Shown here piece after piece: positions 45,416 to 53,552 of a stretch of DNA of 64,000 nt. How positions within the stretch are numbered: position 1 is the first letter of the stretch; every line of letters starts with the position of its first letter. Both the position numbers and the translations under genes were made by a program. This DNA is from QZLE01 sp033852075 (GTDB lineage Bacteria > Pseudomonadota > Gammaproteobacteria > QZLD01). The stretch lies in NCBI GenBank assembly GCA_033852075.1, contig JAWSVC010000010.1, forward strand, positions 122,685-186,684, in the 5' to 3' direction. Under the pieces are notes generated by a model. That model was not told where the DNA came from. It saw only the letters and a program-made list of their open reading frames with translations, and searched no databases.

Positions 45416-46653
45416 TAGAACACCATATTTATAGCAAATGTAAACATATCAACATGGCCTCTGCCATTAGGACTAAATATAAAGTTATTGGTGTTATGTT
45501 TGGCATTGAAACGTCGCAGCTCTGCTTTTATGTCTATACCAGGTTGATAGGCGTAGCGAAAACCAATGGCGCTAACCTCAAGATTTAGATAGCCTACTCT
45601 ATATGTGTATTCAACTAGCTCATCTACCGCGCTTTCCAGGCCAAATGTTTCTATGTATCCACCAGCTGGTGCATGGTATGGGTCATGTGATCCTGTGTTT
45701 TTTGAATACCCGTATTCAAAATATGGCATTAGTCTTGGCGTTATGTTCCAACCGGAAACCAGATACCAAACAACCATGTCTGGGCTCAGGCGGCCCCCTA
45801 AATGTTTAGCTAAATGCCCCATTAAATAAAGGTCTTCATCTTCATAGCGAAAACCAATGGCTGGACGACGAAAGAGTGAATCTTCTGAGAAATATGGATC
45901 GTTTAACATTTCATCACGAATACCTGCAGCATATACCTCAGGGTAGCCATAGCCCAGCAGTGTAGGGTATACGGCGTCATTTATGATAATGTCCCAAGGA
46001 TAGGTATCAAATTTATGGGCGCTGTACATAAACCACAGTTCAAGCCAATCTTCTTTTAGTAATGAAAGCTGAAATCCTTTGAATTTTCCATATGACTGAA
46101 TGTCGCGATCTTCGAGATAGAATGGATTAAAAATAAGGTCCCAATCTCCTATGGGGCGGCGATAGATGGCATCGACCCCTTTTACTTCTCCCCCAAGTCC
46201 ATATAGATCGAATAATGGAAGTGGCCAGGGATAAGCCAGCCCAACATGGCGTACCTGAGAAAGCATAAGAAATGGTGACACCATTTTGCCGGCACGGATG
46301 GTAAGGTTGTCGGTTGGCTTGTAGGCAAGATAGGCCCATTCCCAGTCAAGCTGCCAATCTTTTCTTCCAAGCACAACTGCTTGGGTGACCAGGCTGAAAT
46401 CATCATATGAGAGAATATGGTGCAATCCCAATGTTGTTGGCCAAACTATATCTAGGTCATCATCCAAAGGTCGTTTAATGTCACCAGATGGGGCACCGTG
46501 AAGTTCTTGATCTGTTCCCCCTACTATTTGTGCTCCCCCTAGAGTTAGAAAGCCGTAGCCTTCAGATCTTATACCATTCCATTCATAATCAAATCTTGCA
46601 TAGGAGGTGTTGGTAAAACTTACAGCGATTAGGAGAAAAATTATTTGTTTCAT
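45415..46653 (-). CDS. Outer-membrane beta-barrel protein
   Basis: A 412-residue protein with a signal peptide (MKQIIFLLIAVSFTNTSYA), many aromatic, alternating strands (DWQLDWEWAYLAYKP, LMPYFEYGYS, AIGFRYAYQPG) and a terminal Phe (FAINMVF), as barrel-assembly substrates have. It resembles porin-like or phosphate-selective-porin-like barrels, but I cannot name a family. AGGAGAAG precedes the ATG. It lies between a periplasmic binding-like gene and a diguanylate cyclase, and all three appear co-transcribed. Confidence 0.78.
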   Translation of the reverse strand: MKQIIFLLIAVSFTNTSYARFDYEWNGIRSEGYGFLTLGGAQIVGGTDQELHGAPSGDIKRPLDDDLDIVWPTTLGLHHILSYDDFSLVTQAVVLGRKDWQLDWEWAYLAYKPTDNLTIRAGKMVSPFLMLSQVRHVGLAYPWPLPLFDLYGLGGEVKGVDAIYRRPIGDWDLIFNPFYLEDRDIQSYGKFKGFQLSLLKEDWLELWFMYSAHKFDTYPWDIIINDAVYPTLLGYGYPEVYAAGIRDEMLNDPYFSEDSLFRRPAIGFRYEDEDLYLMGHLAKHLGGRLSPDMVVWYLVSGWNITPRLMPYFEYGYSKNTGSHDPYHAPAGGYIETFGLESAVDELVEYTYRVGYLNLEVSAIGFRYAYQPGIDIKAELRRFNAKHNTNNFIFSPNGRGHVDMFTFAINMVF

Positions 46654-46662
46654 GTTCTTCTC

Positions 46663-47094
46663 CTATTCAATAGCTAATTTTTTAATGTTGCCATCTGCTG
46701 GATTGCAAGGTATGTACCCTATAGCAGATTCCGCCCCAACCGTTTTTTTCATCTCTTCTTCACTTGCAACCGTTTTGGGTGGCGTAGCAGTTCCTGTAAA
46801 TACAGCTCTTGCCCAATAACGTTCCATTTGCTCCGGAGTGCGTTTGAGGATCTTGGTGTAATAGCTGCGCCTGGTTTCTGAATCCCGAGCAAAATCAATG
46901 GGTTGTACTTTTTGGTTGTCGATTTCAGTTACGCGCCCCAGATATAGTCGTTGAAGATCGGTTAGTTGAATGCTATCTAGCTTAATATTTTTGTTGGCGA
47001 TTACGCTAACTTCGTCACAATATGCCGTGCCGGAAAGCAGGCAATGAGCAATAATAATCGCTGTTCCAATTTTGCTAAGGAGTGAGTTGAACAT
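46663..47094 (-). CDS. Small PstS-like periplasmic binding-domain protein
   Basis: A 143-residue exported protein (signal peptide ending near TAYC|DEVSV) with one short periplasmic binding-like lobe: IANKNIKLDSIQLTDLQRLYLGR, then QPIDFARDSETRRSYYTKIL, WARAVFTGTATPPKTV and a closing SAIGYIPC. This matches the short 'phosphate ABC transporter substrate-binding-like' proteins that accompany signalling operons rather than transporters. AGGAAA precedes the ATG. It is the first gene of the unit with the barrel and cyclase; it may sense a ligand or stress for the cyclase. Confidence 0.75.
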   Translation of the reverse strand: MFNSLLSKIGTAIIIAHCLLSGTAYCDEVSVIANKNIKLDSIQLTDLQRLYLGRVTEIDNQKVQPIDFARDSETRRSYYTKILKRTPEQMERYWARAVFTGTATPPKTVASEEEMKKTVGAESAIGYIPCNPADGNIKKLAIE

Positions 47095-47436
47095 GAGGTT
47101 TCCTATGTTTTGTAAGCGTTATTTTCCTGAATATGTAATGACGCTTAAGGTTTTTACTTCCTTGTTAAATAGATTATAGCTTAAGATTTTTAAGAATTGT
47201 GAAGTTGGTGTTGTGACTTTGTCTGAATAGTTGTATTGGGACCTTAAAGACTATTTTATTGCCATTCAATGTTGGTTATATGAGGAGTAGGAATTGGTTG
47301 TCTTCTTTGGTTTTGTTTGCGCTAAGCTTGCTTGCTAAGTTATTTCAATAAATATCTGGTTGTTTCAAATGATAAAAGCGTTTAGCATTATGCCCAAACG
47401 TGTCTCGAATTTAGAAACTTAAAAACGGAGTAGGCT
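47095..47436. other. Divergent intergenic region before hflK
   Basis: AT-rich, 342 bases, holding promoters for the minus-strand envelope operon and for hflK. A weak candidate for hflK is TTGTTT (47361) with TAGCAT (47384), 17 bases apart. GGAGTAGG precedes the hflK ATG. I see no credible gene; a 23-codon hydrophobic frame at 47280 lacks a ribosome site. Confidence 0.4.
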
Positions 47437-48654
47437 ATGGCTTGGAATGAGCCTGGAAATGGTAGCGGAAAAGATAAAGACCCATGGGGTCAACGGAATA
47501 ATAATCAGGGGCCTCCAGATTTAGATGAGGTCTTTAAAAACATGCAAAAGAAGATCGGTAGCCTGTTTGGTGGCGGTGGTCATGGTGGAGGTATAATCAT
47601 TGCAATTGCAATATTGGTTGCTATTGCAGCCTATGCCTATGCCGGCTTTTATATTGTTGAAGAAGGTAACGAAGGAGTTGTTTTGCGTTTCGGGAAGTAT
47701 CATGAAACCACAAAACCGGGTCTGCGTTGGGCACCAAGATTTATTGATAAAGTAGAGATGGTTGATATTGCCAACGTTCGCTATCAAGAAATTGGTTTTA
47801 AAACAATGGGGTCAGGTAAGGTGTCACCAGTTGAAAGCGAAGCGCTGATGCTTACCAAGGATGAGAACATCGTAGATGTAAAACTGACCGTGCAATATGT
47901 TGCCAGCAATTCCAAAGATTTTGCCCTTAATGTAAGAAACCCGGACGTGACCTTGAAAGAAGTTACGGAGAGTGCCCTGCGTGGAGTTGTGGGTGACAGC
48001 AATATGGATGATGTTTTGACCGAAGGGCGTGTTGAGATTGCGCAAAAGACCAAAGAAAAGATTCAGTCTAAGTTGGATACTTATGGTACCGGCATAATTA
48101 TTAATGCGGTTAACTTTCAGGATGTACAGCCGCCAGAGCAGGTGCAGGATGCCTTTGCTGATGCTATCAAGGCGCGTGAGGATAAAGAGAGGAAAATCAA
48201 TCAGGCCAACGCCTATAAAAATCAGATTTTACCTCGCGCTCTAGGTGAAAGCGCACGTATAAAGCAAGATGCTGAAGGTTATAAGGCGCAGGTTGTTGAG
48301 TCAGCGCAAGGTGAAGCGGATAGATTTCTTGCTTTGTTAGCTGAGTATAAAAAGGCACCGGAGGTTACTCGAGAAAGGATGTATCTAAGCGCAATGGAAG
48401 ATGTTCTGAATAATTCCAGTAAGGTGATGATTGATGCAGATGACGGCAATAACCTGTTCTATATTCCGTTGGAAAAAGGTGGTGTATCGACACCAGTTAA
48501 AGAAGGAATTGATAAGATCCTGAGTAAGGTTGCTGCTCCTGCTGCAACCTATAGTGGAAACACTACAGGTAATTATGGGAATGCCAACTATGGAAGCAGC
48601 AGCGATTATTCGCGTAGTCGTGATAGCCGTAGTAGAAGTGGGAGAGAGCGCTAA
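47437..48654 (+). CDS. hflK: FtsH protease modulator subunit HflK
   Basis: A 405-residue SPFH-domain protein. A Gly/Asn-rich cytoplasmic N-terminus (MAWNEPGNGSGKDKDPWGQ) precedes one membrane segment (IIIAIAILVAIAAYAYAGF). Then come the SPFH core (EGVVLRFGKYHETTKPGLRW), a long helix (EDKERKINQANAYKNQILPRA) and an Arg/Ser-rich tail. With HflC it forms the vault around FtsH in the inner membrane and tunes its proteolysis. Its stop overlaps the hflC start (TAATG). Confidence 0.95.
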   Translation: MAWNEPGNGSGKDKDPWGQRNNNQGPPDLDEVFKNMQKKIGSLFGGGGHGGGIIIAIAILVAIAAYAYAGFYIVEEGNEGVVLRFGKYHETTKPGLRWAPRFIDKVEMVDIANVRYQEIGFKTMGSGKVSPVESEALMLTKDENIVDVKLTVQYVASNSKDFALNVRNPDVTLKEVTESALRGVVGDSNMDDVLTEGRVEIAQKTKEKIQSKLDTYGTGIIINAVNFQDVQPPEQVQDAFADAIKAREDKERKINQANAYKNQILPRALGESARIKQDAEGYKAQVVESAQGEADRFLALLAEYKKAPEVTRERMYLSAMEDVLNNSSKVMIDADDGNNLFYIPLEKGGVSTPVKEGIDKILSKVAAPAATYSGNTTGNYGNANYGSSSDYSRSRDSRSRSGRER

Positions 48655-49523
48655 TGGGTAAAAAGTCGATATTATTTATTGTATTTGTGATTCTTGCCGC
48701 AGTGCTGGTAAATGCTTCGGTGTTCACCGTTTCTGAAAAAGAGGTGGCGATCAAATTTAAATTTGGTGAGATCGTTCGCAGTGATTACGAGCCTGGTATT
48801 TATTTCAAGATTCCGGTTGTAAATGAAGTAAAAAAGTTTGAGCGCCGTATTCTGCTTTTAGACTCCAAACCAGAACGTTTTCTTACCAAAGAGAAAAAGA
48901 ATGTGATTGTGGATGCCTTTGTGAAGTGGCAGATCGAAGATCCATTTCTTTACTATACAAAGGTGCGAGGTTCAGAGGAACAGGCAAGTATTCGTTTGAG
49001 CCAGATCGTTCAGGGTGGTTTGCGTGACCAATTTGGTGAAAAAGAGATCAAAGAGGTGGTTTCCGGTGAACGTGCGGATATTATGTCGGCGATTACTGAA
49101 GAGGCCGATTCCAAGGCAAATGACTTTGGTATCAAGGTGGTTGATGTGCGGATTAAACGCATTGATCTGCCGCGTCAGGTAAGTGAATCTGTTTATCAGC
49201 GTATGCGTGCCGATCGAGCCAAGGTAGCAAGTGAGTTGCGAGCAGAAGGTGATAAAGAGGCCGAGGTTATTCAGTCTGATGCTGATAAGCAGCGCACAGT
49301 AATTTTAGCTGAAGCATATCGCGATGCCGAGATTATCCGTGGTCAGGGGGATGCCAAGGCTACCGAGATCTACGCCAAGGCGTTCGGTAAGGATAAAGAG
49401 TTTTACTCATTTACCAAAAGTTTGGAAGCCTATAAAAGGTCATTTGCGGATAAAGGCGATGTGATTGTTATTGAGCCGGACTCAGACTTTTTCAAATACT
49501 TTAATTCAAGTAAAGGTGAATAA
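48654..49523 (+). CDS. hflC: FtsH protease modulator subunit HflC
   Basis: A 289-residue SPFH protein with an N-terminal anchor (SILFIVFVILAAVLVNAS), the motif FTVSEKEVAIKFKFGEIV, KVVDVRIKRIDLP and QRMRADRAKVASELRAEGDKEA, as in E. coli HflC. It is translationally coupled to hflK and followed closely by the DUF2065 gene. Confidence 0.95.
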   Translation: MGKKSILFIVFVILAAVLVNASVFTVSEKEVAIKFKFGEIVRSDYEPGIYFKIPVVNEVKKFERRILLLDSKPERFLTKEKKNVIVDAFVKWQIEDPFLYYTKVRGSEEQASIRLSQIVQGGLRDQFGEKEIKEVVSGERADIMSAITEEADSKANDFGIKVVDVRIKRIDLPRQVSESVYQRMRADRAKVASELRAEGDKEAEVIQSDADKQRTVILAEAYRDAEIIRGQGDAKATEIYAKAFGKDKEFYSFTKSLEAYKRSFADKGDVIVIEPDSDFFKYFNSSKGE

Positions 49524-49528
49524 CCTGA

Positions 49529-49714
49529 GTGTGGGAAACAATTCTGGCTGCATTGGCTTTGATGATGGTGTTTGAGGGGATACTACCCTTTATTTCACCA
49601 TCAGCTATGCGTAAAGCGATACTACAGATGCTGCAGATGAGTGATAATGCCCTGAGGTTGGTAGGTGCAATCTCAATACTCTCGGGATTAGCAATAATCC
49701 TTATGATTAAGTAA
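49529..49714 (+). CDS. DUF2065 (YjeT-like) small membrane protein
   Basis: A 61-residue protein starting with GTG at 49529 (MWETILAALALMMVFEGILPFISPSAMRK…) with two hydrophobic segments. Length, the WE-start and the position between hflC and hisZ/purA match the DUF2065 family (E. coli YjeT). Function is unknown; conserved linkage to hflKC suggests a role near the FtsH complex. The gap to hflC is five bases. Confidence 0.88.
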   Translation: MWETILAALALMMVFEGILPFISPSAMRKAILQMLQMSDNALRLVGAISILSGLAIILMIK

Positions 49715-49744
49715 AGATATATAGAAAAACTAGCGGATTTTAAG

Positions 49745-50965
49745 ATGCCTAAAAGCACAATCTTTAAAAATAATGCCTGGATTCTTCCGGAAGGTATGGG
49801 AGAACTTTTGCCTACAGAGGCTATTCAACTTGAACAGCTAAGGCGTAGAGTTTTAGATCACTTTTCTTCGTGGGGGTACGATTTGGTAATACCTCCTTTT
49901 GCGGAATATTTAGAATCGCTTCTTTCCGGAACCGGTAACGATCTTGATTTACAAACGTTTAAAATGATAGATCAGAAAAATGGTCGCATGATGGGGATTC
50001 GCGCTGATATGACTCCCCAGGTGTGTCGTATTGATTCGCATCAACTAAATAAAGAAGAGCCAACCCGTTTGTGCTATATGGGCACTGTTTTGCATACTAA
50101 GTCGGATGGTTTTGCGGGTTCTCGCAGTCCGTTACAGTTTGGAGTTGAGCTTTTTGGGTATGGTGGTTCGGGTGCTGATGCTGAGGTATTGGCTATGATG
50201 TGTAGCACTCTTAAGGTCGCAGGTGTTAAAAGCTTTTATCTTGATCTTGGGCATGTAGGCATTTATCGCGGCCTTGCAAAACAAGCAGGACTAACAAAAG
50301 ATCAGGAATACTATTTATTCGATGCTATGCAGCGTAAGGCTATTCCAGAAATAGAACAACTATTGCAGGAATTTGCAGTAAAATCACCAGTAAAAGAGAT
50401 GCTATCTGCACTGGCTATGCTAAATGGTGGAGATGAGGTGTTAATTGAAGCAGTTTCTGTTTTAGAAAAAGCTAATAATGATGTAAAATCGGTGCTGGAT
50501 AACTTAGGCGCTATCTATATGAGCTTGAAAGAGCTTGAGCCTGATGTTGATATTCATTTTGATCTGGCAGAGCTGCGTGGTTATCACTACCAGACTGGAG
50601 TTGTATTTGCAGCCTTTGTTCCTGGCAAAGGGCATGAGATCGCTCGTGGTGGCCGTTATGACGAGATTGGCGAGGTGTTTGGTAAGTCACGTCCGGCAAC
50701 TGGATTTAGTTCTGATCTGAAGGCAATTTTACAACTGACGGAGTCAGAGCAGAGTGGAGCTAAAGGTGCAATCTATGCGCCTTATCTAAGTTTTGGATCA
50801 AGTGCTCAAAGATCTGGTCTTTTTAAGGTTATTACAGACCTTAGAAATGCTGGTGAAAGAGTGATTTTTGAGCTTGAAGATCAGCAGGGTGATGCTGCGG
50901 CAATGGGATGTGACCGCGTAATTGTTAAGCAGGATGATAATTGGGTGGTTGAAACTATATCCTAA
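49745..50965 (+). CDS. hisZ: ATP phosphoribosyltransferase regulatory subunit HisZ
   Basis: A 406-residue paralogue of histidyl-tRNA synthetase lacking the anticodon-binding domain. It shows ILPEGMGELLPTEA, IRADMTPQVCRID (motif 2 region), YMGTVLHT, and GGRYDEIGEVFGKSRPATGFS. HisZ activates the short form of HisG, implying a short HisG elsewhere in this genome. The hisZ–purA order is common in gammaproteobacteria outside Enterobacterales. No good ribosome site precedes the ATG, so coupling to the upstream gene is possible. Confidence 0.93.
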   Translation: MPKSTIFKNNAWILPEGMGELLPTEAIQLEQLRRRVLDHFSSWGYDLVIPPFAEYLESLLSGTGNDLDLQTFKMIDQKNGRMMGIRADMTPQVCRIDSHQLNKEEPTRLCYMGTVLHTKSDGFAGSRSPLQFGVELFGYGGSGADAEVLAMMCSTLKVAGVKSFYLDLGHVGIYRGLAKQAGLTKDQEYYLFDAMQRKAIPEIEQLLQEFAVKSPVKEMLSALAMLNGGDEVLIEAVSVLEKANNDVKSVLDNLGAIYMSLKELEPDVDIHFDLAELRGYHYQTGVVFAAFVPGKGHEIARGGRYDEIGEVFGKSRPATGFSSDLKAILQLTESEQSGAKGAIYAPYLSFGSSAQRSGLFKVITDLRNAGERVIFELEDQQGDAAAMGCDRVIVKQDDNWVVETIS

Positions 50966-51060
50966 TAGCGGCAGTGAGTGTCGATTTAGAAGTTAGTAGT
51001 TCCAGCTATTGTAAGTGTTGATAACGCGGTTAATTCAGAACCGTTGTCTTGGAAAAAAAG

Positions 51061-52362
51061 ATGGCAAAAAATATTGTTGTAATTGGTACCCAGTGGGGTG
51101 ATGAAGGTAAAGGCAAAGTTGTAGATTTGCTAACAGACAGAGTGTCGGCAGTAGTGCGCTTTCAAGGCGGGCATAATGCTGGGCACACACTGGTTATCGA
51201 TGGCAATAAAACAGTATTACACCTGATTCCGTCAGGGATTCTTCGTGAAGGTGTAAAATGTCTGGTTGGCAACGGAGTTGTGGTATCACTTCCTGCATTG
51301 GCAGCAGAGATTGCAATGCTGGAAGAAAATAATGTGCCAGTACGTGAGCGTCTGCTTATCAGTGATTCATGTCCGGTTATTCTTCCATCTCATATAGCAC
51401 TTGATCAGGCTCGTGAGATTGCTCGTGGTAGCAAGGCGATTGGTACAACAGGGCGTGGTATTGGTCCAGCATATGAAGACAAGGTGTCACGTCGTGGAAT
51501 TCGTATCTCAGATTTATATAATCGCGAATTTCTAGAGTCACGATTAGCAGACCTAATAAAATTTCATAACTTCCAGTTAACTGAATACTTTAAGGTTGAT
51601 CCGGTTAGCTACGAAGATACTCTGGAAGAGCTATTAAAGTATGCAGAAGATTTCAAAGATTTGGTGGCAGATGTATCGTCATTAATATATGAAGTAAACG
51701 GTAAAGATGAAAATATTATGTTCGAGGGTGCGCAAGGTGCGCTTTTAGATATCGATCATGGAACATTTCCGTTTGTAACCTCATCTAATACAACCTCAGG
51801 TGCAGCAACCGTAGGCAGTGGAGTTGGTCCAGGAATGCTTCATTATGTTTTAGGTATTACTAAGGCTTACACGACTCGAGTAGGAGCTGGACCATTCCCA
51901 ACCGAACTATTTGATGATATTGGCGCGCAACTAGCAAAGGTAGGTCACGAATTTGGTTCAACTACTGGACGTCCGCGTCGCTGTGGTTGGTTTGATGCCA
52001 TTTCCCTAAAACGCTCAGCTCAAATTAACGGAATAACCGGCTACTGCATAACTAAATTAGATGTGTTGGATGGTCTGGATGTAGTCAAGATTTGTGTTGC
52101 CTACAAGTGTAAAAATACGGGTGAAGAATATAAAATATCTCCAAATGGAGCGAGCCTTTTAGAATCTTGTGAACCGGTATATGTGGAGATTCCAGGCTGG
52201 AAAGAATCAACAGTGGGAATCGATAAATTCGATGACCTACCTGAGAATGCTAAAGAATATTTGAAGAAGATCGAAGAAATAACCGGTATTCCTGTGGATA
52301 TTATTTCGACGGGGCCTGATCGTAGAGACACGATTGTGTTAAGAGATCCTTTTGAAGCTTAA
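51061..52362 (+). CDS. purA: Adenylosuccinate synthetase
   Basis: A 433-residue enzyme converting IMP and aspartate to adenylosuccinate with GTP. Motifs: GTQWGDEGKGK, FQGGHNAGHT with the catalytic His, IGTTGRGIGPAYEDK and GRPRRCGWFD. The frame opens four codons earlier at a TTG; I take the ATG at 51061, after GGAAAAAAAG. It probably has its own promoter in the 95-base gap after hisZ. Confidence 0.97.
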   Translation: MAKNIVVIGTQWGDEGKGKVVDLLTDRVSAVVRFQGGHNAGHTLVIDGNKTVLHLIPSGILREGVKCLVGNGVVVSLPALAAEIAMLEENNVPVRERLLISDSCPVILPSHIALDQAREIARGSKAIGTTGRGIGPAYEDKVSRRGIRISDLYNREFLESRLADLIKFHNFQLTEYFKVDPVSYEDTLEELLKYAEDFKDLVADVSSLIYEVNGKDENIMFEGAQGALLDIDHGTFPFVTSSNTTSGAATVGSGVGPGMLHYVLGITKAYTTRVGAGPFPTELFDDIGAQLAKVGHEFGSTTGRPRRCGWFDAISLKRSAQINGITGYCITKLDVLDGLDVVKICVAYKCKNTGEEYKISPNGASLLESCEPVYVEIPGWKESTVGIDKFDDLPENAKEYLKKIEEITGIPVDIISTGPDRRDTIVLRDPFEA

Positions 52363-52383
52363 GGCTATTGCAAGAAATCTGTC

Positions 52384-52406
52384 ATTGCCCGACTTAATCG
52401 GGCAAT
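52384..52406 (+). terminator. Hairpin after purA
   Basis: ATTGCCCGA-CTTAA-TCGGGCAAT is a perfect nine-pair stem about 20 bases after the purA stop. There is no T run, so it may be a rho-assisted end or an RNA-stability element. Confidence 0.5.
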
Positions 52407-52787
52407 TCAGATAATATAAGCCACGCACTATTCATTCGCTCAACATCTTTTTAACACCAGGCGCCTAGAAAAATCTGCGCTTATGGCGTTTTTGCCTGAC
52501 TTGATATTGAGATCATAGGTATGTTGGCGCGTCTATTTTTATTGTTATTCTTGGTGCCTGTGTTTTGCTCGTCTTTATAATCCCGTAATAATCATGCATA
52601 CCACTTTTTTTGTTATTTAATATGTGTAACTTATTGGCTGTCCGGTTTTTTTACAGTTATTGGGGGTTTAATGGCTGCGCGGCTTCCTAAATAACTGAAA
52701 AATATATGTGTATTTAGATTGGCGTGAACTTTGCTTTATATGTTGCAGTTGTATGTAAATTTCACTAGGAAAATATAAGGATAAGTT
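52407..52787. other. purA–PEP-CTERM intergenic region
   Basis: No gene seen in this 381-base stretch. A direct repeat TTATTGG (52631–52637, 52657–52663) brackets CTGT-N11-ACAG, about 60–90 bases upstream of the sigma-54-type promoter; this is where an NtrC-type activator would be expected to bind. An AAGGATAAG ribosome site precedes the ATG at 52788. Confidence 0.4.
52719..52735 (+). promoter_or_regulatory. Sigma-54 (-24/-12) promoter of the PEP-CTERM gene
   Basis: TTGGCGTGAACTTTGCT has the invariant GG (-24) and GC (-12) separated by exactly ten bases, close to the consensus TTGGCACG-N4-TTGCT. Transcription would begin near 52746, leaving a leader of about 42 bases. Confidence 0.78.
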
Positions 52788-53348
52788 ATGAAAAAGTTAA
52801 TTATTGGGCTTGGTTTACTTGTTGCAGCCAATGTTAATGCTACTGTTATTGATTTTGAGGATGTAACTGGCGTATCTAACGTTAATTCATTCACTGTTGG
52901 GGATGTTACGTTTACTGATTCACAAGGTACAGGCCTAAGTGTTGGAGATTATGGTCACCAAAGTGATGGCAGAGCTCTTGCTATTTTTGGGGATGATTCA
53001 AGTCGTTTACAGCTTGATTTTGCAAATACATACGATTACATATCGTTTGATTTTGGTAACGATAATCCAGGATTTGGTGATCCAGATGGTCAAATGCATC
53101 TTGATCTATATTTGGATGGTGCTTTAACAGGTTCATATTCCCTTACTGCAAATTGGGATGACATCATGAATCAAACCCTTAGTGGAACAGGATTGTTTAA
53201 CTATGCTGAAATTTACTACGATACAAATCTTATTGAAATTATCGACAATCTTGAGTATGCAATGAGTGGCGAAGTTCCAGAACCAACTACAATAGCTCTA
53301 TTTGGTCTAGGGTTGCTTGGACTTGGATTCTCAAGAAGAAGAAAATAA
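52788..53348 (+). CDS. PEP-CTERM sorting-signal protein
   Basis: A 186-residue exported protein. It has a signal peptide (MKKLIIGLGLLVAANVNA), an acidic, Gly/Asp-rich beta domain of about 140 residues with no cysteine, and a textbook PEP-CTERM tail: VPEPTTIALFGLGLLGLGF followed by SRRRK. Exosortase A recognises this tail at the inner membrane, cleaves it, and releases the protein to the surface or matrix. In floc-forming bacteria such proteins partner with exopolysaccharide. It is monocistronic, with a sigma-54-type promoter in front and a strong terminator behind; the prsKR genes are in this window but the exosortase is not. Confidence 0.93.
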   Translation: MKKLIIGLGLLVAANVNATVIDFEDVTGVSNVNSFTVGDVTFTDSQGTGLSVGDYGHQSDGRALAIFGDDSSRLQLDFANTYDYISFDFGNDNPGFGDPDGQMHLDLYLDGALTGSYSLTANWDDIMNQTLSGTGLFNYAEIYYDTNLIEIIDNLEYAMSGEVPEPTTIALFGLGLLGLGFSRRRK

Positions 53349-53375
53349 TCCAGCAGATATTTTTGTATTGGATGT

Positions 53376-53407
53376 TGAAAAAGCCTCGAAATTTCGGGGC
53401 TTTTTTA
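53376..53407 (+). terminator. Rho-independent terminator after the PEP-CTERM gene
   Basis: AAAAAGCCTCGAAATTTCGGGGCTTTTTT forms a long stem (one T·G pair) followed by a T run, about 28 bases after the stop. Confidence 0.85.
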
Positions 53408-53552
53408 TTTGATAGAACCACCAATAGATTTTTTGCTATCAGATAAATCATTTATTTAAAAGTTAGATTTCTTATATGCTTGAATGTTATTAAGTTATTT
53501 AAAGTGATTAATGAGTTATAATTTACCCCATATATCTTAACTGAGAAATTTA

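Noticed and set aside
47280..47351. 23-codon hydrophobic frame before hflK
   Set aside because: No ribosome site and AT-rich background; chance occurrence is likely.
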